From: Arthrobacter sp. C2
GTDB lineage: Bacteria > Actinomycetota > Actinomycetes > Actinomycetales > Micrococcaceae
Reading direction: 5' to 3'
DNA: 64,000 nt
NCBI GenBank assembly: GCA_024207135.1
Contig: CP042428.1
Span: 2,108,001-2,172,000 of the forward strand
Each line of letters opens with the position of its first letter. Position 1 is the stretch's first letter. Below the pieces are notes generated by a model. That model was not told where the DNA came from. It saw only the letters and a program-made list of their open reading frames with translations, and made no database searches. The position numbers and the translations under genes are program-made. Positions 15,455 to 24,154 of this stretch are shown in pieces.

Positions 15455-18400
15455 TTAGCGCATGGAGCGCTTACGCGAGAACAGGAAGGCACCGGCACCA
15501 GCCAGCAGCAGCAGCAATGCTGAGCCACCCAGGATCAGTGCACTCGAGCCCGTGTTGGCCAGGTCGCCATTCGGGGTCTTGCCCGAATCAGACTTGGATC
15601 CATCGGCGTCGGCAGCAGAGCCGGCGTCTGCATCAGCAGCAGAATCGGTTGCGGCGTCTGCATCAGCAGCACTGGCTTCCGTCACGGTCAGGTCAGCTTG
15701 ACCGATCTGTGTGCTGTTAGTTGCTTCTACAACGTAACCGCCGGCAGGAGTGTTGGCGCCCACCGGGAGCTCAACTGTGAACTTACCTTCGGCATTTGGA
15801 GTCACCGTTACCGGATCACCCACGTTGTTGCCTTCAGCATCCTTGAGCTGAACCGTAACTTCTTCGTTCGGAGTCCAGTTCTCACCGGTCACCGTCGTCG
15901 AGTTTCCGGCCTCAACCGATTTCGGATCGACAGTCACAGTCGATTCCTGGCCGTCGCCGTCTTCGTCTCCAGCGTCGGGAGCAGCGTCAGCATCGGTCGC
16001 AGCGTCCGTCGCGGCGTCCGTCGCAGCGTCCGTCGCAGCGTCCGTCGCGGCGTCCGTCGCGGCGTCCGTCGCAGCATCCGCATCGGTCGCAGCATCCGCA
16101 GCAGCATCGGTAGCAGCGTCAGCATCCGCAGCAGTATCCGTCGCAGCGTCAGCATCCGTAGCAGCATCCGTCGCAGCGTCCGTCGCGGCGTCCGTCGCAG
16201 CGTCCGTCGCGGCGTCCGTCGCAGCATCCGCATCGGTCGCAGCATCCGCAGCAGCATCGGTAGCAGCGTCAGCATCCGTCGCAGCGTCAGCATCCGTAGC
16301 AGCATCCGTCGCAGCGTCAGCATCCGTAGCAGCATCCGTCGCAGCGTCAGCATCCGTAGCAGCATCCGTCGCAGTGTCAGCATCCGTAGCAGCATCCGTC
16401 GCAGTGTCAGCATCCGTAGCAGCATCCGTCGCAGTGTCAGCATCCGTAGCAGCATCCGTAGCAGCATCGGTAGCAGCGTCAGCATCCGTAGCAGCGTCCG
16501 TCGCGGCGTCAGCATCCGTAGCAGCATCCGTAGCAGCATCGGTAGCAGCGTCAGCATCCGTAGCAGCGTCCGTCGCGGCGTCAGCATCGGTCGCAGCGTC
16601 CGCATCCGTAGCAGCGTCCGTCGCGGCGTCCGCATCGATAGCAGCTTCGGTATCAGCCTCAGATGCAGCAGCTTCGGTCACCGTCAGCGCGGTCTCGGCA
16701 GACTGGGTCCCGTTCGACGCCTTCACCGTGTAACCGGCAGCAGGAGTCCCGGCACCCACCGGCAGCTCAACAGTCAACAAACCGTCAGCGCCAGGAGTCG
16801 CCGTCACCGGATCGCCCACGTTGGCGCCCTCGGCGTCAACAAGCTGAACAGTAACTACCTCGCCCGGGGTCCAGTTCTCACCGGTCACCTCGGTCGAGTT
16901 ACCGGCCTCGACGGAGGTCGGATTCACCACAACCGTCGCAGCCGGAGCAACCACCGGAGCGGTCACCGTCAGCGCGGTCTCGGCAGACTGGGTCCCGTTC
17001 GACGCCTTCACCGTGTAACCGGCAGCAGGAGTCCCGGCACCCACCGGCAGCTCAACAGTCAACAAACCGTCAGCGCCAGGAGTCGCCGTCACCGGATCGC
17101 CCACGTTGGCGCCCTCGGCGTCAACAAGCTGAACAGTAACTACCTCGCCCGGGGTCCAGTTCTCACCGGTCACCTCGGTCGAGTTACCGGCCTCGACGGA
17201 GGTCGGATTCACCACAACCGTCGCAGCCGGAGCAACCACCGGAGCGGTCACCGTCAGCGCGGTCTCGGCAGACTGGGTCCCGTTCGACGCCTTCACCGTG
17301 TAACCGGCAGCAGGAGTCCCGGCACCCACCGGCAGCTCAACAGTCAACAAACCGTCAGCGCCAGGAGTCGCCGTCACCGGATCGCCCACGTTGGCGCCCT
17401 CGGCGTCAACAAGCTGAACAGTAACTACCTCGCCCGGGGTCCAGTTCTCACCGGTCACCTCGGTCGAGTTACCGGCCTCGACGGAGGTCGGATTCACCAC
17501 AACCGTCGCAGCCGGAGCAACCACCGGAGCGGTCACCGTCAGCGCGGTCTCGGCAGACTGGGTCCCGTTCGACGCCTTCACCGTGTAACCGGCAGCAGGA
17601 GTCCCGGCACCCACCGGCAGCTCAACAGTCAACAAACCGTCAGCGCCAGGAGTCGCCGTCACCGGATCGCCCACGTTGGCGCCCTCGGCGTCAACAAGCT
17701 GAACAGTAACTACCTCGCCCGGGGTCCAGTTCTCACCGGTCACCTCGGTCGAGTTACCGGCCTCGACGGAGGTCGGATTCACCACAACCGTCGCAGGGAC
17801 CACATTGGCACGTACTGTGGCTGAAGCCAGGTTAACCTCAGCCAATGGGGTAGACAGAACCGGCAAAAGCGAAATTGCTACTGCCCGTTCCGTAAACGAA
17901 CCCACGTTCTCCGCACCGACCGTGGTGAACGATCCGTCGCGTTCTTGGACGTTCACTGTGATGGAAACGATCTTCGCCACAGTCTCCATTAGCGGAGAAA
18001 GCGCCGTGGTGGCCACGTTAAGAACTGGCTCGAACACGGTCGAAGTGATTCCTACCCCGGTGATTGCAGTCTGCAGTGGCACGCCTATCGCTGGGATCAG
18101 AGTGCCTGTGACGACGCTGAGAATCGGGTTCAAGAGCGTCCCAATCTGGATGGCCCCGAGTGCTCTCGTTCCCGAGGTATCGATGTTAAGCGCCGAAGTG
18201 TCTCCATCGAGGAAAGCACCAACAGTTCCATTTATCTTGACGTCAATGTCCACAAGGTCCACCCGTGGAACCAATGGCAGCTGGAGGCCTGCAGCCGCGG
18301 TGAGATCGATATTTAGCTCGGTGGAATTCAGAGTGTCTGTCACAACAGTCACCAGCGTGGCCGGCAGCGTATCGAGCAAGTCGGTGACTCCGGCAATAGC

Positions 18401-19438
18401 TGCGTCCAACACCGGCTTTGATAGAAGGACGGTGTTTGGATCCAAGTCATTCAAGGAGCCATCCGGGCTCTTGCCTTGCTCTTCCTTCACGAGCCTAGCG
18501 ATATCAATAACGATTTCGCCGGTGCTCAGATCAATGACGACGGACTCTTCGGCATTGGTCAATGGCTCTTCCAAAACGGCGGAAAGCGCCGTCTTCAAAT
18601 CGGCATCAATCGTAGCAGCAAGCTTCACGTTGCTGACGTCAACGAGTCCTCCAGATACCGCACCTAGTCCGCTAGTCAGGGGACCCACTAGGTCATTCGC
18701 GACGCCTCCGAGCAAGTTGTTCAAAGCGCCATTAGCGCCCGTAATTGCATTGACGTCGTCGCTGAGTGTGTCGAGAGTTGTCGTCAACGTCGTTGAAAGT
18801 CCCCCAACCACTGGGCTCGTTAGGAGCAGATTGCCATCGGCGACTTGGTATTCGCCTTCGGCTTCGGTTACGCCGGCTTTGGATGCTGTCGCCGATATTG
18901 CACCAAGCTCGACGCGAAGCGCGGAAATAAGACCGTCCGTAATGCCGCCGAGTCCCGCATTGTTAAGCAGTGCGGTTGCGTCGACGTAGGCGTTGTCTTG
19001 CTGCCCGTTGCCGCCCACTGAAATTGCACCGGTGTCGGTTACTGCGCCGGATGCCGCATATGCGTTTCCGGCGGTGGACTCGGCGAACTGGCCGAGAGCA
19101 CCAACACCAACGACACCATTGGGACCGAAGAGCTGTATGCCACCACCCAAATCAATACCAAGTGCGCTGAGAACCGAAAGGTCCAGCGTGCTGTTCTTAG
19201 CTCCAGGTACCGAGGGATCCGCACTATATGCCGGGGCTAGGGCCGCAATCCCATTGAGGTTGATTGCCCCACCGCCACTAAGAACACGGCCTTCGGCTTC
19301 CGAGGAATCCGTGGGCGCGGCAAATGCCGACGTCGTCGGAACGATAAAGAGGCTGGACGCTACAGCGCCAGCCAAAAGTCTGCGAGCAATTGGGAAGCGT
19401 CGCTTCCCATTCCCCGGTGGTGAAATATCCCTTGTCAA
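15455..19438 (-). CDS. Choice-of-anchor G surface protein, LANTG-anchored
   Basis: About 1327 residues. A signal peptide (RRLLAGAVASSLFIVPTTSAFA) precedes a choice-of-anchor G domain of some 500 residues (GRVLSGGGAINLNGIAALAP onward). Next come four identical 95-residue beta-sandwich-like repeats (VNPTSVEAGNSTEVTGENW), a long Ala-Thr-Asp low-complexity stalk, a fifth diverged repeat, and a sorting signal: LANTG, a hydrophobic helix and RKRSMR. It should be covalently attached to the wall by a sortase. I chose TTG 19438, which has GGAGG five bases upstream; ATG 19450 and ATG 19528 are alternatives. Likely an adhesin or stalk. Confidence 0.88.
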   Translation of the reverse strand: MTRDISPPGNGKRRFPIARRLLAGAVASSLFIVPTTSAFAAPTDSSEAEGRVLSGGGAINLNGIAALAPAYSADPSVPGAKNSTLDLSVLSALGIDLGGGIQLFGPNGVVGVGALGQFAESTAGNAYAASGAVTDTGAISVGGNGQQDNAYVDATALLNNAGLGGITDGLISALRVELGAISATASKAGVTEAEGEYQVADGNLLLTSPVVGGLSTTLTTTLDTLSDDVNAITGANGALNNLLGGVANDLVGPLTSGLGAVSGGLVDVSNVKLAATIDADLKTALSAVLEEPLTNAEESVVIDLSTGEIVIDIARLVKEEQGKSPDGSLNDLDPNTVLLSKPVLDAAIAGVTDLLDTLPATLVTVVTDTLNSTELNIDLTAAAGLQLPLVPRVDLVDIDVKINGTVGAFLDGDTSALNIDTSGTRALGAIQIGTLLNPILSVVTGTLIPAIGVPLQTAITGVGITSTVFEPVLNVATTALSPLMETVAKIVSITVNVQERDGSFTTVGAENVGSFTERAVAISLLPVLSTPLAEVNLASATVRANVVPATVVVNPTSVEAGNSTEVTGENWTPGEVVTVQLVDAEGANVGDPVTATPGADGLLTVELPVGAGTPAAGYTVKASNGTQSAETALTVTAPVVAPAATVVVNPTSVEAGNSTEVTGENWTPGEVVTVQLVDAEGANVGDPVTATPGADGLLTVELPVGAGTPAAGYTVKASNGTQSAETALTVTAPVVAPAATVVVNPTSVEAGNSTEVTGENWTPGEVVTVQLVDAEGANVGDPVTATPGADGLLTVELPVGAGTPAAGYTVKASNGTQSAETALTVTAPVVAPAATVVVNPTSVEAGNSTEVTGENWTPGEVVTVQLVDAEGANVGDPVTATPGADGLLTVELPVGAGTPAAGYTVKASNGTQSAETALTVTEAAASEADTEAAIDADAATDAATDADAATDADAATDAATDADAATDAATDAATDADAATDAATDADAATDAATDAATDADTATDAATDADTATDAATDADTATDAATDADAATDAATDADAATDAATDADAATDADAATDAAADAATDADAATDAATDAATDAATDAATDAATDADAATDTAADADAATDAAADAATDADAATDAATDAATDAATDAATDAATDAATDADAAPDAGDEDGDGQESTVTVDPKSVEAGNSTTVTGENWTPNEEVTVQLKDAEGNNVGDPVTVTPNAEGKFTVELPVGANTPAGGYVVEATNSTQIGQADLTVTEASAADADAATDSAADADAGSAADADGSKSDSGKTPNGDLANTGSSALILGGSALLLLLAGAGAFLFSRKRSMR
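15975..16640 (-). repeat. Low-complexity Ala-Thr-Asp coding repeat
   Basis: Short tandem units such as GCATCCGTAGCAGC on the plus strand, read on the minus strand as runs of Asp-Ala-Ala-Thr-Asp. They encode an acidic stalk and should be prone to slippage in length. Confidence 0.85.
16675..17796 (-). repeat. Four tandem identical 285-bp repeats
   Basis: The unit recurs with an exact period of 285 bp (the mark CCGTCAGCGCGG is at 16681, 16966, 17251 and 17536). By eye the copies show no differences until the last one ends at 17796. Each encodes 95 residues of the surface protein. Confidence 0.92.
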
Positions 19439-19814
19439 TGCATCCTCCATGGCGAAAGTGGAATGATCATGGGCCAAAAAATAAACGTGACCCGAGATTG
19501 ACCTTAGGAAAGCGATCGGATGCTTCATTGCCCTTTACGGACAGATTCCGCCGAACCTACGGCTATCGAGCAGGAGGCTTAAGTCCAACGGGTGGCGCTG
19601 CTTCACCATGACGAAGTGGCCGCTTGGCTACAGTTCGGCACCTCATACCGTAATGTGCACGCTTTCGGACCTCGGGATCGCCAATCGGCTATTTACATTG
19701 GCTACGATGAGATCTAATTACATCGAGAAATAGAGTTTTGGGGCTTTGATCGTTGTTGCTGTGCATGAATTATTGCGCTTTCACGAGCATTCGCAGAAGT
19801 TAAAGGAGCCCCCG
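19439..19814. other. Divergent intergenic region of surface locus
   Basis: 376 nt, AT-richer than average, separating the surface protein start from the response-regulator start. It must hold both promoters. Apart from one sigma-70-like pair reading towards the regulator I see no gene or structured RNA. Confidence 0.6.
19692..19720 (+). promoter_or_regulatory. Candidate promoter of response regulator
   Basis: TTTACA and TAATTA are separated by 17 nt, 94 nt before the regulator ATG. Match by eye only. Confidence 0.4.
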
Positions 19815-20525
19815 ATGCAGCCCCAAATTCGAGTCCATCTTGCTGATGGCGATTACTTTCTTCGGCTTGGTCTGGAGAGCCTCTTGGCCTCAAGCCCGGA
19901 TGTCCAACTTGAACAAGTTACCGGCACCGGCAACGACGCCGTTGACGCGGCACTCGAGAAGAGGCCTGACTTGGTGCTCATGGAAACCAGTCTCAGCAAC
20001 ATATGCAGCATGGAAGCCACCCGGCGAATCGTGTCGGCGGCCCCGGAGACGAAGGTAGTGATGCTTTCGGCGACCCACGATATCGAGACCATGGCCAGGG
20101 CCCATTCGGCGGGTGCCTGTAGCTACCTGGCCAAGAATTCGATTTCAACCGACCTGGGTGCCGCACTTCGGATGATCCACTCGGGAAACATGATCTTCTC
20201 CAAGCCCGCGGATGCGGACCAGTTCCCGCCCCACTCCGCGAGCAAGTATGACTTGAAATCGCAACTGTTGCGTCAGGCCGGACCTCGCGATCGACGCATA
20301 CTGCAAGCACTGTCAGAAGGCCTTACCAACGTCCAAATCGCCTCATTGCTGCATGTCAGTGAAGGCACGGTCAAGGCGCAACTGGCAAAAATCATGGAAC
20401 CGCTGGGCGTCAGCAACCGTGTCCAGCTCGCGGTCTTGGCCGTTCAAGCCGGGCTCCTGGAAGAGTCGCGCACGACTGTGCCGCTGGGTGTCGGTCGCAT
20501 GCGCCATGCAACACCCCGTGCCTGA
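19815..20525 (+). CDS. LuxR-type response regulator with Asp-to-Glu receiver
   Basis: 236 residues. The receiver domain spans residues 5-120 and a LuxR/GerE helix-turn-helix about 155-215 (LSEGLTNVQIASLLHVSEGTVKAQLAKIM). The phospho-acceptor in DLVLMD is Glu57 (DLVLMETSLS), and the usual acidic pair near the N-terminus is Asp11-Gly12, while the conserved Lys (SYLAKNS) remains. It therefore probably works without phosphorylation. AAAGGAG lies upstream of ATG 19815. No sensor kinase is nearby. The gene diverges from the surface protein gene and may control it. Confidence 0.85.
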   Translation: MQPQIRVHLADGDYFLRLGLESLLASSPDVQLEQVTGTGNDAVDAALEKRPDLVLMETSLSNICSMEATRRIVSAAPETKVVMLSATHDIETMARAHSAGACSYLAKNSISTDLGAALRMIHSGNMIFSKPADADQFPPHSASKYDLKSQLLRQAGPRDRRILQALSEGLTNVQIASLLHVSEGTVKAQLAKIMEPLGVSNRVQLAVLAVQAGLLEESRTTVPLGVGRMRHATPRA

Positions 20526-20540
20526 ATTTTTTGGTCTGAA

Positions 20541-21557
20541 CTAATACCCCAGGAACGGGTCATAGGCATTGATCAGCGCTTCGCCGTCCAAGTAGCGGCG
20601 CAGGTTTTTCGTGAAGAGTTCCACCAAACGTGAATTCTCCGCGTCCACGTTTGCGGCGGTATGAGGGGAGAGAATCAGGTTCGGGGCGTCCCACAAGGGG
20701 TGCCCGTCGGGTAGCGGCTCCGGATTTGCCACATCAAGGACGGCCCCGCCGAGGTTCCCGCCTACAAGTGCATCGATAAGTGCCTTCTGGTCAATGACCG
20801 GGCCGCGCGCCAGATTTACGAGAAATGCCCCCTGCTTCATTTCGGACAGTCGCCGCTCGTCCATGAGCCCCGCGGTTTCATCTGTCAGCGGGCAGGCAAG
20901 AACCACGATGTCGTACTCCCCCAGCCGACATTCCTGCAGGCTGACGGATCGTTCAAATGGACTGTCCAGCAGTCTGCCCGCTCGGGTGGTCCCGTCGCAG
21001 CTGACTCCCATGAAGCTCAAGGTCCTGGCAACTTCGCTCCCGATGCTGCCCGCCCCGATGATCAATGTGCGCAGTCCGTACAGGGTCTTCGATGCACCGT
21101 TTGTCCAACGGTGTGCCTTTCTCTGGGATTCGAGGCGTGGGATTTCGCGGATGAAATGCAGCAGCCCGGCCAGGGCGAATTCCGCCAGTGGCTTGGCGTG
21201 CACGCCGGCAGCGGTGGTGATGCGAACCTTGTTATCAATGTGCCCCATCGCCTCGGCCCGCGCGCCCACCCCGGCCTGCGAGGCCTGGATCCATTCAAGC
21301 CGTGGGCTGTGTTCCCGCCAATCGCGCGGCTGCCACCAGTCGAAATCAAACATGATGGTCGCATTGCCCAGATGCCACTGCCACTCCGCCAGTTGTCCCC
21401 CGGTGAGCTCACGGGGCTTGCCCCAATGGTCCGCCCCGAACTGTGGGACGGGCAGCAACTCGGGCCGGTAGATGACATCGACCTCGGGAGTGGCATCGAT
21501 CAGCCGGCCAACCAGCTCCTCCTGGAGATACGAGCAAATCAAAACCTGTGGGCGCAT
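20541..21557 (-). CDS. D-2-hydroxyacid dehydrogenase family protein
   Basis: 338 residues. NAD-binding IIGAGSIGSEVA around residue 165, then the catalytic triad in LVNLARGPVID (Arg), VLDVANPEPL (Glu) and LSPHTAAN (His). Such enzymes reduce 2-oxoacids to D-2-hydroxyacids with NAD(P)H. The gene is divergent from the PaaX-family regulator, which suggests co-regulation with the aromatic cluster. Substrate unknown; an aryl-2-oxoacid such as isatinate would be chemically reasonable but is speculation. Confidence 0.88.
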   Translation of the reverse strand: MRPQVLICSYLQEELVGRLIDATPEVDVIYRPELLPVPQFGADHWGKPRELTGGQLAEWQWHLGNATIMFDFDWWQPRDWREHSPRLEWIQASQAGVGARAEAMGHIDNKVRITTAAGVHAKPLAEFALAGLLHFIREIPRLESQRKAHRWTNGASKTLYGLRTLIIGAGSIGSEVARTLSFMGVSCDGTTRAGRLLDSPFERSVSLQECRLGEYDIVVLACPLTDETAGLMDERRLSEMKQGAFLVNLARGPVIDQKALIDALVGGNLGGAVLDVANPEPLPDGHPLWDAPNLILSPHTAANVDAENSRLVELFTKNLRRYLDGEALINAYDPFLGY

Positions 21558-21701
21558 GGAACTGAGGAACCTCTATCGTTGGGTGGCGGGACGAATGGAC
21601 GCGGCTCATCTGTAGTTTTTCCCAGCGTCACGAGAACGACACGACGAAAAAACCGGGCCCCTTCGGACAGGCTACCTTGAGTGGTTCGATAAGGTGAGCG
21701 C

Positions 21702-22583
21702 ATGACCACACTCGTAGGCGACAACAAGGGCCCCAGAGAGACCCCGGTCCCGCGGCACCACCAGCTCATCGTCTCGCTGTTCGGTCTGTATGCACGCCAG
21801 CACGGCGGCGCCCTGGCCGTGGCCACCATCATCGACTTGATGCGTGACATCGGGGTCGAGTCCACTGGAACCAGGTCCTCGATCTCACGCCTGAAAAAAC
21901 GCGGCGTCATCGACAGCGTGCAGGTCAACGGCCGCAACGGGTACGCATTGGCACCCTCGGTCATCGAAACTTTCATCGAGGGCGACGAACGCATCTTCCA
22001 CCCCCGGCGGGCCAAGATCGGCGAGCAGTGGCTCCTGGCAACCTTCACCGTTCCCGAGTCGCAGCGCAACATCCGGCACAAGATCCGTTCTTCGCTGGTG
22101 CGCATGGGCTTCGGTTCGGTGACCCCGGGGCTGTGGATCGCCCCGGGCCATCTGCGCGACGCGGTGTTGGCCTATTTCGACACCCGCGGACTGAACGAAT
22201 ACCTCGAGTTCTTCATGGCCGACCACGTTGGCGGCGCCGACCTGCACAAGAACATCGGTGCTTGGTGGGACCTGCCGGCGCTTGATGCACTGTACTCGGA
22301 CTTCCTCGAGCAAAACCGGGGGCTGCTGGAGTCATGGGACCAGCGCGACGGGTTCACCGCAGATCCAGACTCCGACGCCCGGGCCTTTGCCGACTACCTG
22401 GTCCTGGTCACCCAGTGGCGACGCCTGCCCTACCTCGACCCTGGGCTGCCCACCGAGTTCCTGCCCCGGAACTGGAACGCACTGGAGGCCGAGCACCTAT
22501 TCCAGCAGCTCCACACCTTGCTGGCCCCGCGCGCACAGCGCCATGCCGACCGCGCCATCGACGACCACGCCGTCACCGGATAG
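21702..22583 (+). CDS. PaaX-family transcriptional regulator
   Basis: 293 residues, the usual length. The N-terminal winged helix (TIIDLMRDIGVESTGTRSSISRLKKRGVID) is followed by the PaaX central and C-terminal domains (FTVPESQRNIRHKIRSSLVRMGFGSVTPGLWIAP). PaaX represses phenylacetate genes in E. coli and is released by phenylacetyl-CoA; relatives respond to other aryl-CoA esters. Here the neighbouring genes make an anthraniloyl-CoA-type ester, so that is the likely ligand. AAGGTGA precedes the ATG. It ends at a hairpin. Confidence 0.9.
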   Translation: MTTLVGDNKGPRETPVPRHHQLIVSLFGLYARQHGGALAVATIIDLMRDIGVESTGTRSSISRLKKRGVIDSVQVNGRNGYALAPSVIETFIEGDERIFHPRRAKIGEQWLLATFTVPESQRNIRHKIRSSLVRMGFGSVTPGLWIAPGHLRDAVLAYFDTRGLNEYLEFFMADHVGGADLHKNIGAWWDLPALDALYSDFLEQNRGLLESWDQRDGFTADPDSDARAFADYLVLVTQWRRLPYLDPGLPTEFLPRNWNALEAEHLFQQLHTLLAPRAQRHADRAIDDHAVTG

Positions 22584-22602
22584 CCGCTCCCCCACATCAA
22601 CA

Positions 22603-22663
22603 GGAAGCCGTGCCGTGCAACCGCCCTCCCTTGCGGGGTATGCGGTAGCACGACACGGCTTCC
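22603..22663. terminator. Bidirectional hairpin terminator
   Basis: GGAAGCCGTGCCGTGC pairs with GCACGACACGGCTTCC with one mismatch, between the convergent PaaX-family and RidA genes. Confidence 0.75.
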
Positions 22664-22696
22664 TTGGTTTCTTGCCCTTCTTGCCGGCTCGGATAA

Positions 22697-23119
22697 CTAG
22701 GCGCGGTCCTGGATCACCGCAATGCCCTGGATCTCGATGAGCGCCTCGGGCTGCCACAAGCGGCTGACCCCGATGCCGGCGAGCGCCGGGTACTTGCTGC
22801 CTGCCATTTCGCGCCAGAGCCGGCCGATCTCGCGGCCGTTGGCCAGGTAGTCGTCAACGTCTGTGAGGTAGATGGTCACCGACACCAGATCCTCGGGCTG
22901 TCCGCCGGCCTCGACGAGTGTTGCCAGGACGTTGGAGAACGCCTGCTTGAACTGGTCCACGATGTTGCCCGGAACGATCTTCATGTCCTTGTCCAGGGCG
23001 GTCTGCCCGCCCAGGTACACGGTCGTTCCCGCGAGCACGCCGTGGGCGAACCCGGAGGGCTTGCCCAGTGAATCGGGGTTGATGGTGAGGTTCTGGATGA
23101 GGGTGGTTTCGGTCATCAT
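22697..23119 (-). CDS. RidA family enamine/imine deaminase
   Basis: 140 residues, a RidA/YjgF/UK114 fold. The substrate Arg lies in GVSRLWQPEALIEIQ, equivalent to the Arg of RidA, and the N-terminal GQTALD loop is present. RidA speeds hydrolysis of reactive enamines and imines. The gene is divergent from the FAH-cupin-thioesterase-ligase-hydroxylase operon and probably shares its control region. Reduced aminobenzoyl-CoA intermediates are enamines, which gives a natural job here. GGAG lies just before ATGATG. Confidence 0.88.
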   Translation of the reverse strand: MMTETTLIQNLTINPDSLGKPSGFAHGVLAGTTVYLGGQTALDKDMKIVPGNIVDQFKQAFSNVLATLVEAGGQPEDLVSVTIYLTDVDDYLANGREIGRLWREMAGSKYPALAGIGVSRLWQPEALIEIQGIAVIQDRA

Positions 23120-23174
23120 GCTCTCCTGTGGGTTCTTGTGGCGGTTGCGGGTCTTCCGCTCTGGCGCCGGGCTA

Positions 23175-23188
23175 GTGATGCGTGTTAC
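23175..23188. promoter_or_regulatory. Candidate PaaX-family operator
   Basis: GTGATGCGTGTTAC lies between divergent ridA and the FAH operon. Its core TGATGCGTGTT resembles the known PaaX site TGATTCG-rich core. Its reverse complement (GTAACACGCATCAC) matches GTTACGCACGTCAC at 32904 in 10 of 14 places. Confidence 0.4.
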
Positions 23189-23258
23189 ATTGAGGATACG
23201 TGACGGCGGTCAAAAAGTCGACACAGTTGATTTGATGGATGGCAAAGGAGCCAACGGA

Positions 23259-24110
23259 ATGAAACTCGCAACGGTTCGACACGGTGGGCGCACCACCGCC
23301 GCCCTTGTGGTGGCAGGCGGCTACCAGCCGCTGCCGGCACGCAATCTCAGCGAGCTGCTGGCCCTTCCCGAGTGGAAGGCGATCCTCAAGGATGCCGCTT
23401 CCGGCCATTGCGGTCCGGATGTCCTGCCCGCAGCCGAGGTCGAAGTGTTGAACCCGGTGCCGAGCCCGGCGAAGGTCATTTGCTGCGGCCTGAACTACTC
23501 CGAGCACATCCTGGAAATGGGACGCGAGCTTCCCGCATTCCCCACGCTCTTCGCCAAGTTCGCCGACACCCTCACCGACCCCGAAGCACCGATCGTCGCC
23601 GACGAATCGGTGGACCTGGACTGGGAAGCCGAGCTGGCCGTGGTGGTCGGCTCCACACTGAAGGACGCCTCCGAGGACGAGGCGGCAGGCGCCATCGCCG
23701 GCTACACCGTGGCCAACGACATTTCCATGCGCGACTGGCAGCGCCGCACCCTGCAGTGGTTCCAGGGCAAGGCCTTTGACCGCACCACGCCGCTGGGACC
23801 CGTGCTGGTCACCGCCGATGCGCTGGATCCGGAGGCCGGCCTCGAGGTCATCTGCACACTCAATGGCGAAGAGGTCCAGCGCGGGAACACCAAAACGCTG
23901 GTCTTCTCCGCCGCCAAGCTCCTTTCCTACATCTCCACCTTCACCGTGTTGCGCCCTGGCGACGTCGTCCTCACCGGAACCCCCGGCGGGGTCGGCATGG
24001 GCATGGTCCCGCCGCGCTTCCTGAAGGACGGGGACGAGCTGGTCACCGAGATCCCCGGAATCGGAACCCTGTCCAACCGCATCAACCTGCGAATCAACGC
24101 TTCCCTCTAA
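23259..24110 (+). CDS. Fumarylacetoacetate hydrolase family protein
   Basis: 283 residues. FAH domain with VICCGLNYSEHILEM, the metal-ligand Glu pair in LDWEAELAVVVG and Asp in ANDISMRDWQ, then the TPGGVGMG block. Family members hydrolyse C-C bonds of ring-cleavage products (fumarylpyruvate, acylpyruvates) or decarboxylate them, using Mg/Mn. It is the first gene of a five-gene operon, so it points to a ring-cleaved intermediate. ATG 23259 has AAAGGAG upstream; the longer open frame running through the ridA region is not real. Confidence 0.88.
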   Translation: MKLATVRHGGRTTAALVVAGGYQPLPARNLSELLALPEWKAILKDAASGHCGPDVLPAAEVEVLNPVPSPAKVICCGLNYSEHILEMGRELPAFPTLFAKFADTLTDPEAPIVADESVDLDWEAELAVVVGSTLKDASEDEAAGAIAGYTVANDISMRDWQRRTLQWFQGKAFDRTTPLGPVLVTADALDPEAGLEVICTLNGEEVQRGNTKTLVFSAAKLLSYISTFTVLRPGDVVLTGTPGGVGMGMVPPRFLKDGDELVTEIPGIGTLSNRINLRINASL

Positions 24111-24154
24111 CCACCCCATCCACGCATCCAGCCACAGACCAAGGAGCCAAGCCC

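Noticed and set aside
16675-17796. Possible CRISPR array
   Set aside because: Repeats are 285 bp, contiguous without unique spacers and in one reading frame; they are coding repeats.
15698-17824. 708-codon open frame antisense to the surface protein gene
   Set aside because: It exists because the repeat sequence lacks stops on that strand; the product is an Arg/Ser-rich mirror of the repeats with no start signal, while the opposite frame has signal peptide and sorting signal.
22872-23258. N-terminal extension of the FAH gene
   Set aside because: It overlaps ridA on the other strand and has no homology; a good ribosome site supports ATG 23259.
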